64,000 bases of DNA from JAGLQA01 sp023135565 (GTDB lineage: Bacteria > Acidobacteriota > Aminicenantia > UBA2199): contig DAOWCY010000005.1 of assembly GCA_030639305.1 (NCBI GenBank), positions 36,793-100,792 of the forward strand, given 5' to 3'. Made by a program: the position numbers and the translations under genes. This document shows positions 1 to 9,311 of this stretch, piece after piece. The notes below the pieces were generated by a model. The model was not told the DNA's origin. It was given only the letters and a program-made list of their open reading frames with translations, and did no database searches. Position 1 is the stretch's first letter. Each line of letters begins with the position of its first letter.

Positions 1-2588
1 ACATAGTGCCGCGGCGTTAGCTCTTGCTGCCGCGCAAATGTGAAAAGCGTTTTACCGGGACCTACTTCGACAAAAATCGCGTTCTCTTCTTTCAACAATT
101 CTTCGAGTCCCGCGGCAAAACGCACAGTGCCGCGGATGTGCCCGGCCCAGTATGCGGGGTCCTGCGCTTGAGCGGGAGTGATCCAGGTGCCGCTGACATT
201 GGAAACAAAGGGTAACTGAGGTTGGCCCGGTTTCATTTTTCCCACTGCCGCCGTAAATGTCTCCAGTATGGGGTCCATCATGGCGGAATGAAAGGCATGG
301 GAGGTTTTGAGGCGGCGGCTTGCCCTATCCTCTTTGCTCAATTCGGCGGCAAAGGCTTCTATGGCTTCGTGAGGCCCGGAAACCACACAGCGTCCGGGAC
401 TGTTTACCGCTGCCAGGGATAGGTTCTTTCCGGGGGTCAGCAGCGGGGCCAGTTCTTTTTCGCTTAGGGGTACACTCAACATCGATCCCGAAGGCAGCTC
501 CTGCATCAATTTGCCGCGCAGGGCAACCAGCTCCAGGGCGTCTTCCAGGGAAAAAACACTGGCGAAACAGGCGGCGGCGTATTCGCCGATACTGTGGCCG
601 ATCATGGCGCCGGGCCGCATTCCCCAGGACATAAGCAATTTACCCAGGGCATATTCAAGGGCAAAAAGAACCGGCTGGGTGATATAAGTCCGGTTAATGT
701 CATGCGCGGATCGAGGCTTTGTACCCGGTTTTTTTTGATCGCCCGGCTCATCCGGGTAAAGAATGCTTTTGAAGTCCAGGTTAACCTGCTTTTTTAGGAT
801 ATCGAAACAGTTGTCCATTTCGCGCCGGAACAGGGGTTCCTGTTCGTATAAATCCAGGCCCATGTTCACGTACTGGGAACCTTGGCCGGAAAACATAAAA
901 AAGAGCGGTTTTTTCTCTTCGCTGTTAATAGTAAAGGATGGAAGTTTGCCCGGTTCTTCGCGGTTCAATATTTCGGCTGCGTCTTCCGCGCAGGTACAAA
1001 CTATCATGCGCCTGTGGTTAAAGGCGGCCCGTCCAACCTGCAGCGTATAAGCGGCGTTGGCGATAGGAATCCCCTGGTTCTCTTCCAGGAAAACGGCCAA
1101 ATTCCGCGTACTTCGATCCAGCGCAGCCGGGCTTTTGGCGGACAGTGGCAGCAGGTGATAGTATTTTTTTTGACTGTCTCCTTTTTTTGCCTCGCGCTGC
1201 GAGCTTGCCTCCGGCGGGCAGGGGGCGCTTTTTGAAAAAACTGCCCCCTGCACCCCCGCAAAAACTTCTGATAAACCAGTCCGGTCGGGGAACTCTTCTA
1301 AGATCACGTGCGCATTGGTGCCGCCGATCCCGAAAGAACTAACCCCGGCTCTCAGGGGGCTGCCGGTTTTCCAGGGCGCCAATTCAGCGGCGATATAAAA
1401 AGGCGAATCTTCCAGTTCCAGTTTGGGGTTCGCTTTCGTAAAATGCACGGTGGGCGGGATTTTTCCTTCTTTTAACGCCAGCACCGCTTTGATAAACCCG
1501 GCGATACCGGCAGCGGAATCCAGGTGCCCCACATTGGATTTTAAGGCGCTGATGCCGCAGAAATGCCGTTTGTCCGTATTAAAAGCCAGTTTCAGGGCGG
1601 CGATTTCCACCGGGTCGCCCAGGTTGGTGCCGGTGCCGTGAGCTTCGATATAACCGATACTCTCAGCTTCCACTTCGGCCAATTGCTGGGCCATTTTGAT
1701 GACCTGCGCCTGACCTTCCACGCTGGGCGCGGTAAAGCCCACTTTGCGCAGGCCGTCGTTATTGATGGCGGAACCTTTTATGACCGCGTGGATATAATCG
1801 CGGTCGTCCAGGGCGTCCTGCAGGCGTTTCAGCACCACTACAGCGGCGCCGTCTCCACCGACTATACCCTGCGCGTCGACGTCGAAAGCACGGCAGTGCC
1901 CGTCCGGGGACCGGATCATGCCTTCCTGGTAATAATACCCGCCTTTCCCGCTTTGCAGAACCGTTACACCCCCGGCCAGGGCGGTGTCGCACTCACCGTT
2001 CAAGAGCGCCTGGCAGGCCAGGTGAACCGCTACCAAAGAAGTGGAACAGGCGGTATACATAAAAAAGCTCGGGCCTTTAAGATCGAGTTTGTAAGATATT
2101 AAGCCGCACAGGAAATCTTTCTGCATCAGGTGACCGGCCCGGAAAAAACCGAGAGATTGGGCTTTCCCCGTCAGGTACGAATGAGCTTCCCAGTTGAAAT
2201 TGGGCGAGGCCCCGGCATACAGGCCGATTAGCCCTTTGTAGGCGGCCGGGTCGCAGGCGGCGTTTTCCAGGGCGTTCCAGGCACATTCATGGAATACCCG
2301 GGCCTGGGGATCCATCACTTCGGCTTCATCGGGGGTATAACCGAAAAATTCGGAATCGAAACATTCGCTGTCTTTCATAAGACCGGACGCTTTTACGAAG
2401 TTAGGGTCTTTTAATTGCTCTTCGCTGTACCCGGCTTCCCGCAGTTCTTCGTCGCTAAAAAAAGAAATCGATTCTACGCCATTTAACAGGTTTTGCCGGA
2501 ATTCATCTATATTAGCGGCGCCGGGGAACCTGCCGGACATGCCGGTAACGGCGATTTCCAACCCGGTGGAAGTGTCTATTTCGCTCAT
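1..2588 (-). CDS. Type I PKS module, KS-AT (3' end outside window)
   Basis: Extends the chain by one malonate-derived unit after the Gly module of the preceding gene. It reads without interruption for 862 codons from ATG at 2588 to the window edge. The ketosynthase (about residues 1-430) has the active-site Cys in TACSTS (C181), the His in EAHGTGT and the Lys/His region KSNVGHLD. The acyltransferase (about 530-862) has GHSIGEY with nucleophile S666 and HAFH at 764-767, the motif typical of malonyl-CoA specificity; the last residues seen are the GPGKTLF region. The start overlaps the stop of the upstream NRPS gene as ATGA, so the two are probably translationally coupled. The KS-AT linker (about residues 440-470) is encoded by a palindromic repeat. 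The reductive domains and ACP must lie beyond base 1. The call is firm; only the end is missing. Confidence 0.95.
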   Translation of the reverse strand, partial: MSEIDTSTGLEIAVTGMSGRFPGAANIDEFRQNLLNGVESISFFSDEELREAGYSEEQLKDPNFVKASGLMKDSECFDSEFFGYTPDEAEVMDPQARVFHECAWNALENAACDPAAYKGLIGLYAGASPNFNWEAHSYLTGKAQSLGFFRAGHLMQKDFLCGLISYKLDLKGPSFFMYTACSTSLVAVHLACQALLNGECDTALAGGVTVLQSGKGGYYYQEGMIRSPDGHCRAFDVDAQGIVGGDGAAVVVLKRLQDALDDRDYIHAVIKGSAINNDGLRKVGFTAPSVEGQAQVIKMAQQLAEVEAESIGYIEAHGTGTNLGDPVEIAALKLAFNTDKRHFCGISALKSNVGHLDSAAGIAGFIKAVLALKEGKIPPTVHFTKANPKLELEDSPFYIAAELAPWKTGSPLRAGVSSFGIGGTNAHVILEEFPDRTGLSEVFAGVQGAVFSKSAPCPPEASSQREAKKGDSQKKYYHLLPLSAKSPAALDRSTRNLAVFLEENQGIPIANAAYTLQVGRAAFNHRRMIVCTCAEDAAEILNREEPGKLPSFTINSEEKKPLFFMFSGQGSQYVNMGLDLYEQEPLFRREMDNCFDILKKQVNLDFKSILYPDEPGDQKKPGTKPRSAHDINRTYITQPVLFALEYALGKLLMSWGMRPGAMIGHSIGEYAAACFASVFSLEDALELVALRGKLMQELPSGSMLSVPLSEKELAPLLTPGKNLSLAAVNSPGRCVVSGPHEAIEAFAAELSKEDRASRRLKTSHAFHSAMMDPILETFTAAVGKMKPGQPQLPFVSNVSGTWITPAQAQDPAYWAGHIRGTVRFAAGLEELLKEENAIFVEVGPGKTLFTFARQQELTPRHY
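1206..1267 (-). repeat. Palindromic repeat inside the PKS KS-AT linker
   Basis: A 62-bp element with inverted arms GCAGGGGGC (1218-1226) and GCCCCCTGC (1243-1251) around a TTTTTGAAAAAA core, flanked by GCCTCCGGCGGG and AAAAACTT. A related element with the same flanks lies at 12421-12480. It is read through in frame as part of the linker between KS and AT. Confidence 0.8.
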
Positions 2589-5500
2589 GTTGTACTCCTT
2601 TTTCTTCTTTGCAGTCTTTTCTGCCTATCCTGTTTGCCTCTCTCCACTGCGGCGGCGCGTTCTTCATCTATTAAGACGACTTCTTTTTCTTCTTCATCCC
2701 GGCTGCTTATAAAACCGGCTAAAGAGGCAACCGTTGTATAACGAAACAAATTTACGATAGGGATGTTTCGATCAAATATATTTATTAGACGGTTGTATAC
2801 TGTGATTATACGGAGGGAATTACCGCCTATTTCAAAAAAATTATCATGTTTGCCGACTTTTTCTATCTCCAGCACTTCCTGCCATACCGCGGCGATGGCT
2901 TTTTCCGCTTCGCTGTGCGGCGCTTCATAGGCAATACCCGTTCCTAGGGCTTTACCGGAGTCGTCGAGGGCTTTATAATCCACTTTGCCGTTGGCCGTAA
3001 GCGGTATCTTTTCCAGGTGCACAAACCGGTTGGGAATCATATAGTCCGGTAAACCGGTAGATAAATGTTCTTTTAATTCGCTTACGGTTAAGGATTCGCT
3101 GTCCCGGGTAACCAAATATGCGAGCAAATACCGGTCCTCCGCGGCTCTTTGGCCAGCCCCGGTTTTGGCGATGACTACCGCTTCTTTCACCCGGGCATGC
3201 GCCTGCAGCCGGTTCTCTATCTCACCGAGTTCTATCCTGAAACCCCTGATTTTGACCTGGTGGTCGAGCCTGCCTAAAAATTCTATATTTCCGCCGGGCA
3301 GCCACCGGGCCAAATCGCCTGTAGAGTAAAGTGTGGGCGGCGATCTGTGACCGGCGATCAATGAAGACTGACCGGCCCGGACAGCGGAGGCTGGGTGCGC
3401 CGCGCCCTTATCGAACTTCCCGGCGGTGAGTTCCGGGTTGTTGATGTATCCCCGGGCCAGCCCCGCCCCGGCAATATATAAATCACCGGGTACGCCTAAG
3501 GGCTGCAAAATGCCTCCTTTACCCAGTATGTATATTTGCGTGTTGGCTATGGGCGCTCCTATATTCAGCGATTCTCCCCGGCTGACATCTTTGATGGCCG
3601 ACCATATGGTGGTTTCCGTGGGGCCGTAAAGATTATAAATTTTACCGCCGCGAACCTGCCTCGCTTTTTCCAATAGGGGTGCAGGCAGGGCTTCTCCTCC
3701 TACCAATAGGTATTCCAGGTCGTTTAAAACCGCCGCTGATCCGGCGTCGGACAGCAGCAGCGATAAACGGGATGGGGTCACCTGGAGTATAGTCACGTTT
3801 TCGCCGGATATAGTTAAGGCCGCCGCTTTCGGGTCCACCTGCTCTTCCCGGCCGCCGATTATCACCCGGGCGCCTTTCGTTAACGGCAGCAGCGTTTCCA
3901 AACCGAATATATCGAATGAGATGGTAGTCAGCGAAAGTATACAATCAGCCGTACTAAAAGGAATAACGCCGGTTATACCTTTGATGAAATTCGCCAGCGG
4001 GCGATGTTCTATCATGACGCCTTTGGGACGGCCCGTGGAGCCGGATGTGTAGATCACATATAACAGGTCGCCGGGACCGGCTGCTTCTTCAAGATTACCG
4101 GCGTTTCCCCGGTATATTTCGTTATCGTCTATTTCGATTATTCCTCCTCCTGTTTCGATTAGAGGCCTTAGGTTTTTCCAGGTGAGGAATAGGGTAGAAC
4201 CGCTGTCTCCTAAAATATAACGTATTCGTTCCCGGGGATAATCCGGGTCTAAAGGCAAATAAGCCCCTCCCGCTTTGATGACAGCTAAAATACCTACCAT
4301 CATCTCTACGGCCCGTTCCGGCAGTATGCCGACAATAACCCCGGGTTTTACGCCTTTTTTCCTTAGTAAACGGGCCAGTTGATTGGCTTTTTCGTTTAAT
4401 TCCCGGTAAGTGAGGGTAAGACGGCGGCCGGCGGGCAATATCGCCGACTCCCCCGTCAACGCTTTACTCTCCGGGGTTTTCTCTACTTGCTCTTCGAATA
4501 ACCGGTGAATGGTTTTATCATGGGGGAAATCCACCTCCGTGTCGTTGAATTCGAAAAGAATAAGCCGTTTCTCTTCTTCCGAAAGTATCTCTATTCCCGC
4601 TATTTTTCGCCGGGGGTTCCCGGCTATGGACGAGAGGATTCCTGTAAAATAACCGATGAACCGTTCTATGGTTTCGACTTTGAAGATTTTGGTGCTGTAC
4701 TGCATAATAAAAGAAAGGTCTGCCGGCGATTCCTGACCGGTGAGGATTAGGTCGAATTTAGTGGAACTTTCGCCATGGCGGGTAAAACCGGACCCGGCGG
4801 GTGCTGCGGGGGCCGCGTCTTCCCTGTTCTCCGCCCGGTTATCTCCGGCTGCTTCCTGCACGGTGTTCAGGGCAAACATGATGTCGAAAAGAGGATTACG
4901 GCCGGTGTCCCGCACTGCGACTTTATCTACCAACTCTTCGAAAGGATATTCCTGGTTTTCGAAGGCCGCGACAGTCCGGTCTTTTAATTCCCGGAGAAAT
5001 TCGATAAAGGGCCTGTCGCCCCGGGGATAATTGCGCAGGGCCAAAGTGTTGACAAACATGCCGATTATTTTTTCCAGGTCGGGGTGACTGCGCCCGGCGA
5101 TGGGTGTGCCTACGACCACGTCTTCCCCGCTGTCCAGCCGGGCCGCCAGGATACTGAATGCCGCCAGCAGCAGCATAAACATGGTGACATTTTCGTGCCG
5201 GCATAATTCTTTTAACGCTTTCGTGGTCTTGCTTTCCAGGGCAAAAGATACGGCGCTGCCTTCGAAACTAACCACCGCGGGCCTTTCATAATCGGTGGGG
5301 ATGCGGCTAAGCACCGGGATTTCCCCGGAAAATTCCTTCAGCCAATAGGCTTCCTGTTCTTTGATCGTTTCCCTGTTTCTTTCGTTTAATTGCCACAATG
5401 TATAATCTTTATACTGCAGCCGCAGCGGGGGCAGATTTTCACCTCTTTCCAGGGCGAAGAATTCCCGGGCCAGGAGGTCCACGGATAGGCCGTCCGCTGT

Positions 5501-7756
5501 AATATGATGAATGTCGATCAACAGCAGCCAGGTTCCCGTTTCCTGTTCCTGCAAGCCTGCCCGCATCAGGGGCGCTTGCGCTAAATCGAAAGGACGAATG
5601 AAAGATGGTGCGGCGGGCGGCGATTGACGGGATTCCCGTGCCCCAGGCGTGCCCGGTGTGTCCTGGTTTTCTATAGAAAATTCGATCTTCCCGGCAGGGT
5701 GGATTTGCTGTACCGGGCGGTCATTTATAGTTAAAAACGATGTGCGCAGGCTTTCGTGACGGTTTATTAACCGGCGGAAGATCCCGGTCAATTTCTTTTT
5801 TTCGGGCGCTTTTTTTAGGGGGATAACCTGGGATATGTGGTACCCGGTGCTTTCCTTATCCAACTGCTGCAAAATATATAAACGGGCCTGCGCCGGGGAA
5901 AGGGGATAATACTCCTTTTCCTCCACCGGTTCGATGGATATGCACGTTTCCTCTACTAATCCGGATATGATCCCGGCTTGCTTTTCGATGGTAAGATTGT
6001 TGAATATTTCCCCTAAGGAAATCCGCACATCGAATTCTTTGTGTATCTTCGTTATTAAAGACATTATAGTTAAAGAATTCCCGCCCAATTCGAAAAAACT
6101 GTCGCCGATGCCGAACTTCTCCCGGCCGAGAAGTTCCGCCCACAGGGCATGCAGCTTCTTTTCCACGGCATTCCGCGGCGGCACTATTTTTTTTTCATAC
6201 CGGGCTGCCTGTTCCTTTAAGGCTTCATAATCTACTTTTCCATTCGCTCTGAGGGGCAGCTGTTCAATGATTTGGATGATGGCGGGCACCATGTAATCGG
6301 GCAGTCCGGCGCCTAAATCTTCCTTTACACTGTCGATAAAATCCCCGGCGGGCGATTGCCCCGACGAGGAAAGCGTTATAAATCCATGGAGTATTTCGTT
6401 GTTTTCGGCAAGTTCCCGCTTTAAAACCACGGCTTCCCTTACCCCGGGCCGCTTGATTAAAGCGCTTTCTATTTCATCTAACTCGATGCGCATGCCCCGT
6501 ATTTTGACCTGCCGGTCAACCCGCCCTAAGATGTCGATATTCCCGTCAGGCAGCATCCGCCCCAGGTCGCCGGAAAGGTAGATAATATCTTTTGGATCAT
6601 CGGTAAACGGGTTCTGTATAAACTTATCGCGGTTCAAGCCCGGGTCATTGTAGTAACCGAGGCTGCGGTACGGTGTGCGAATGGCGATTTCTCCTATTTC
6701 CAATTCATCGCATATGTTTCTTTTTTCGTCCAGTATGACGGCCCGCGCGCCTTTTATCGGTTTCCCGATAGGTATCCTCTCCCGCTGGACGTCCGCCGGT
6801 TTGATGGGGTAATAAATTTTAGCCAGGGTGGTTTCGGTAGGCCCGTAAAGATTAACCAGCCGCACCCGGTCCCCAAATATACCATACCAGTAAATTAGAT
6901 CGGAGGGATTGGTTTTTTCCCCGGCGAGCAGGATATATTCCAGGTCTTTAAAATCACCGGGGGTTAAGGGATTACGGCACAATAACCGGAAAAGAGAGGT
7001 TACGCAGTGGGTCAAAACTATCCGGTGTGCGTTAAGCCACTCTCGCAGCCCGGTGGATTCGAGCACCACGTCTTTATCACCGGGGATGACGACTGCGCCG
7101 CCGGCCAGCAGGGGAACAAATATATCCCGCAAATAGGGATCGAAAGTGGGTATGGTAAATTGCGATACCCGGGATGTGCAGTCAAGTTTAAATGTATCGA
7201 TTTCCCATTCGATAAAATGAAGCAAACTTTTGTTACGGCCGACTACCGCTTTGGGGGTGCCGGTGGTTCCCGAAGTAAAATATATGTATACCGGCCCCTC
7301 GGGGTCATATTGCACCTCCGCTTCAGGGGCCGGACCGCGGTTTTCCCGCAGAGCGCAGGCATGCCGGAAATTCATGGTTTCAATCGCTTCTCCACCGGCT
7401 TTTATACTGGGAAATCGCCGGGCATTGATGTCGTCGATAAATATATAACCAAGCTGCGTGGCTTCGAGCATGGCTTCGATCCGATTCCGGGGCAGGGCCG
7501 AAGAAAGGGGAACAAATGCACAACCTGCTTTTAAAATACCGATAATGGCGGTTACCAGGTCTGCCCGGTCTTCCACCAATATGCCGATAAATGTGCCGGG
7601 TTCGATACCCTTGCCCAATATCCAGGCCGCTGCGCTGCTGCTTTTATTGTCTAATTCTCCGTAGGTGACGCTGAGGTTTCCGTATTCCAATGCTGTACGA
7701 TCGGGGTATCGAGTAAAAATTTCCTGCAGTTTATGCTGGAACACTTTCTTTTTCAT
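2585..7756 (-). CDS. NRPS, A-PCP-C-A(Gly)-PCP
   Basis: Two-module peptide synthetase of 1723 residues. The first A domain (about 1-520) has a TSGTTG nucleotide-binding motif; its specificity residues read by eye are D-P-R-H-L-A-L-L-A, for which I know no match. PCP1 has the phosphopantetheine Ser at about 561. The C domain (about 615-1040) has an intact HHITADG at 750. The second A domain (about 1075-1590) reads D-I-L-Q-L-G-L-I-W, the code I know for glycine. PCP2 has Ser at about 1647. The protein begins directly with an A domain, so the C domain for module 1 is the separate upstream gene at 7851-9245. It ends in a basic tail (RRKRSTT) just before a PKS. A repeat-encoded insert lies between A6 and A7 of the second A domain. 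GGAGG lies about 10 nt before the ATG. Confidence 0.95.
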   Translation of the reverse strand: MKKKVFQHKLQEIFTRYPDRTALEYGNLSVTYGELDNKSSSAAAWILGKGIEPGTFIGILVEDRADLVTAIIGILKAGCAFVPLSSALPRNRIEAMLEATQLGYIFIDDINARRFPSIKAGGEAIETMNFRHACALRENRGPAPEAEVQYDPEGPVYIYFTSGTTGTPKAVVGRNKSLLHFIEWEIDTFKLDCTSRVSQFTIPTFDPYLRDIFVPLLAGGAVVIPGDKDVVLESTGLREWLNAHRIVLTHCVTSLFRLLCRNPLTPGDFKDLEYILLAGEKTNPSDLIYWYGIFGDRVRLVNLYGPTETTLAKIYYPIKPADVQRERIPIGKPIKGARAVILDEKRNICDELEIGEIAIRTPYRSLGYYNDPGLNRDKFIQNPFTDDPKDIIYLSGDLGRMLPDGNIDILGRVDRQVKIRGMRIELDEIESALIKRPGVREAVVLKRELAENNEILHGFITLSSSGQSPAGDFIDSVKEDLGAGLPDYMVPAIIQIIEQLPLRANGKVDYEALKEQAARYEKKIVPPRNAVEKKLHALWAELLGREKFGIGDSFFELGGNSLTIMSLITKIHKEFDVRISLGEIFNNLTIEKQAGIISGLVEETCISIEPVEEKEYYPLSPAQARLYILQQLDKESTGYHISQVIPLKKAPEKKKLTGIFRRLINRHESLRTSFLTINDRPVQQIHPAGKIEFSIENQDTPGTPGARESRQSPPAAPSFIRPFDLAQAPLMRAGLQEQETGTWLLLIDIHHITADGLSVDLLAREFFALERGENLPPLRLQYKDYTLWQLNERNRETIKEQEAYWLKEFSGEIPVLSRIPTDYERPAVVSFEGSAVSFALESKTTKALKELCRHENVTMFMLLLAAFSILAARLDSGEDVVVGTPIAGRSHPDLEKIIGMFVNTLALRNYPRGDRPFIEFLRELKDRTVAAFENQEYPFEELVDKVAVRDTGRNPLFDIMFALNTVQEAAGDNRAENREDAAPAAPAGSGFTRHGESSTKFDLILTGQESPADLSFIMQYSTKIFKVETIERFIGYFTGILSSIAGNPRRKIAGIEILSEEEKRLILFEFNDTEVDFPHDKTIHRLFEEQVEKTPESKALTGESAILPAGRRLTLTYRELNEKANQLARLLRKKGVKPGVIVGILPERAVEMMVGILAVIKAGGAYLPLDPDYPRERIRYILGDSGSTLFLTWKNLRPLIETGGGIIEIDDNEIYRGNAGNLEEAAGPGDLLYVIYTSGSTGRPKGVMIEHRPLANFIKGITGVIPFSTADCILSLTTISFDIFGLETLLPLTKGARVIIGGREEQVDPKAAALTISGENVTILQVTPSRLSLLLSDAGSAAVLNDLEYLLVGGEALPAPLLEKARQVRGGKIYNLYGPTETTIWSAIKDVSRGESLNIGAPIANTQIYILGKGGILQPLGVPGDLYIAGAGLARGYINNPELTAGKFDKGAAHPASAVRAGQSSLIAGHRSPPTLYSTGDLARWLPGGNIEFLGRLDHQVKIRGFRIELGEIENRLQAHARVKEAVVIAKTGAGQRAAEDRYLLAYLVTRDSESLTVSELKEHLSTGLPDYMIPNRFVHLEKIPLTANGKVDYKALDDSGKALGTGIAYEAPHSEAEKAIAAVWQEVLEIEKVGKHDNFFEIGGNSLRIITVYNRLINIFDRNIPIVNLFRYTTVASLAGFISSRDEEEKEVVLIDEERAAAVERGKQDRQKRLQRRKRSTT
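3327..3410 (-). repeat. Repeat insert in the A6-A7 linker of the Gly A domain
   Basis: Encodes a Gly/Ala/Ser-rich insert before the YSTGD motif. It shares the GGCGCACCC-GCCTC hairpin piece and the CCGGTCAGTCTTCA piece with the insert at 31975-32100. Confidence 0.7.
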
Positions 7757-7850
7757 TAGGATTTATCCTCCGTTTTCATATTTTTTGATATTCCCTTTAT
7801 TTCGATATCTTCCCGGGTTCGATCCACCGGGATCCGCGGGCCGAAAAAAA

Positions 7851-9245
7851 CTATTCGTCTTCCAGGTCTTCATTGAATTCTTCCAACATCCGCCGTTTCT
7901 TTTCTCCGTCCAGCCTGCACAGTTCCTTGATCTCGATTTTTCCCAGGTCCTGCGTGAGCATCTGTTCCAGGCTGCGGGCAATCCCTTCGATTATTTCTTT
8001 TTCATACACCCTGCCATTATAATCCAACCGTAACGAAAGCTGCCTATCATAAGATACGTGCACTACAAAATCATAACTGGTATACTCGAAAGTTTCTACT
8101 CCCGATACCTGGAATAGCTGGCTGCGCCCCTGGGCGGCGGCTCCGGCTATCTTTTCACTTATGGGAAAATTCTGGGAAACGAAAATATGATCGAATAAAT
8201 CCCGTTTCATGGGGCTGACGGCCTGGATACTTGCCAAAGAACAATAATGATAAGGTTCGCTCGCCAGGATTTCCTGCTGCACCCGGCGCATTAACTCGAT
8301 GAAGTTTTCCCTTTCCCGCACCCGGATGCGCATCGGAACAGTGTTGAGAAATAAGCCGATCATTCTTTCCACACCCTTTATTTCCGCGGGCCGGCCCGAT
8401 ACCACTGCGCCGAAAATAACATCCCGCTCACCTTTATATTTTCCTAAAACAAGACCCCAGGCTGTTTGCACAAGGGTATTTATTGTCACGGAATTTTTCC
8501 CTACCAGGTTGTTTAAGGCGGAGGTCTGTTCAGTTGTCAATAGGATAGTTACTCTCTGCCTATCGAATCCTCCCCCCCCGGAGGTGCGGGTTTCTAACCG
8601 GGGGATAAAAGCCGGGGCATTATAATCTTCCAGGTAACTTGTCCAATAGGCCAGAGATTCGCGGATATCTCTTTTTCCCAGCCACTGGATGTAACTCTTA
8701 AAGGGTTTTACCGGGGCTAAATCCGGAGGCCTGTTTTCTAAAAAGCTCCTATAAATCTCCAGGTACTCGCCGATAATTATTCCCATACACCAACCATCCA
8801 TAATAATGTGAGGGTGGCTCCAGGTAAATTCGTATTCATCCCGGGCCAGTTTCACCACTGTGACCCGTATCAACACATCTTTGCTCAATACGAAAGGACG
8901 CTGCCTGTCCTGCTCTTTAATCTCTTTTACCCGGGCTTCTCGTTCGGCTTTAGTCTTTACACTGCCGACGTCCTCGTAGGTGAAATCGATTTTCCTCTCT
9001 TTCATCACTACTTGCACGGGCCGCTTAACCTTTTCATGGATAAAAACCGTGCGCAAAATATCATGGCGCTGCATTAGCGCTTTTAGACTTTTTTTGACCG
9101 GTTCTATGTCGAGTTCGCCGTGAAGGCGGTATGATACTTGTTCAAAATACGCTCCGGCTGTGTCCCGGTTCAGGGAATAAAATAACATGCCTTCCTGCAT
9201 GGGCGTTAAGGGATATATGTCTTCGATATTCGCTTTAGCTGCCAT
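7851..9245 (-). CDS. Free-standing NRPS condensation domain, DCL type
   Basis: A single condensation domain of 464 residues with no carrier or adenylation domain. It begins with the DCL/LCL-style signature YPLTPMQEGM. The catalytic motif reads P-H-I-I-M-D-G (residues 145-151): the second His and the DG are kept, but the first His of HHxxxDG is Pro. The MDGWC and NTVPMR motifs are those of C domains that accept a D-configured donor. This fits its place: the upstream gene ends in an epimerase and the downstream one begins with an A domain, so this protein should join the epimerised residue to the next amino acid. It ends in an acidic tail (NEDLEDE) without the DFxF motif seen in other subunits. 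A ribosome site, AAGGAGA, lies about 9 nt upstream of the ATG. Confidence 0.93.
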   Translation of the reverse strand: MAAKANIEDIYPLTPMQEGMLFYSLNRDTAGAYFEQVSYRLHGELDIEPVKKSLKALMQRHDILRTVFIHEKVKRPVQVVMKERKIDFTYEDVGSVKTKAEREARVKEIKEQDRQRPFVLSKDVLIRVTVVKLARDEYEFTWSHPHIIMDGWCMGIIIGEYLEIYRSFLENRPPDLAPVKPFKSYIQWLGKRDIRESLAYWTSYLEDYNAPAFIPRLETRTSGGGGFDRQRVTILLTTEQTSALNNLVGKNSVTINTLVQTAWGLVLGKYKGERDVIFGAVVSGRPAEIKGVERMIGLFLNTVPMRIRVRERENFIELMRRVQQEILASEPYHYCSLASIQAVSPMKRDLFDHIFVSQNFPISEKIAGAAAQGRSQLFQVSGVETFEYTSYDFVVHVSYDRQLSLRLDYNGRVYEKEIIEGIARSLEQMLTQDLGKIEIKELCRLDGEKKRRMLEEFNEDLEDE

Positions 9246-9311
9246 TCATCTTTTCTCCTTCGGCCTCCGGGGCGCCTAATGCCCGGGGTAAAGGCCGGGT
9301 GTAATCTGGAT

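Noticed and set aside
1206..1267. Transcription terminator
   Set aside because: The hairpin is inside an open PKS reading frame; the same element occurs inside another gene.
1..2588. Frameshifted or broken PKS
   Set aside because: The active-site motifs at 2060, 599 and 65 are all in the same frame from ATG 2588, with no stop between; the gene is simply cut by the window edge.
7007..7534. Plus-strand ORFs here and at 10506, 39343, 44441, 62483 and others
   Set aside because: All lie opposite conserved NRPS/PKS motifs, have no ribosome sites and no recognisable domains; they are shadows of the minus-strand genes.
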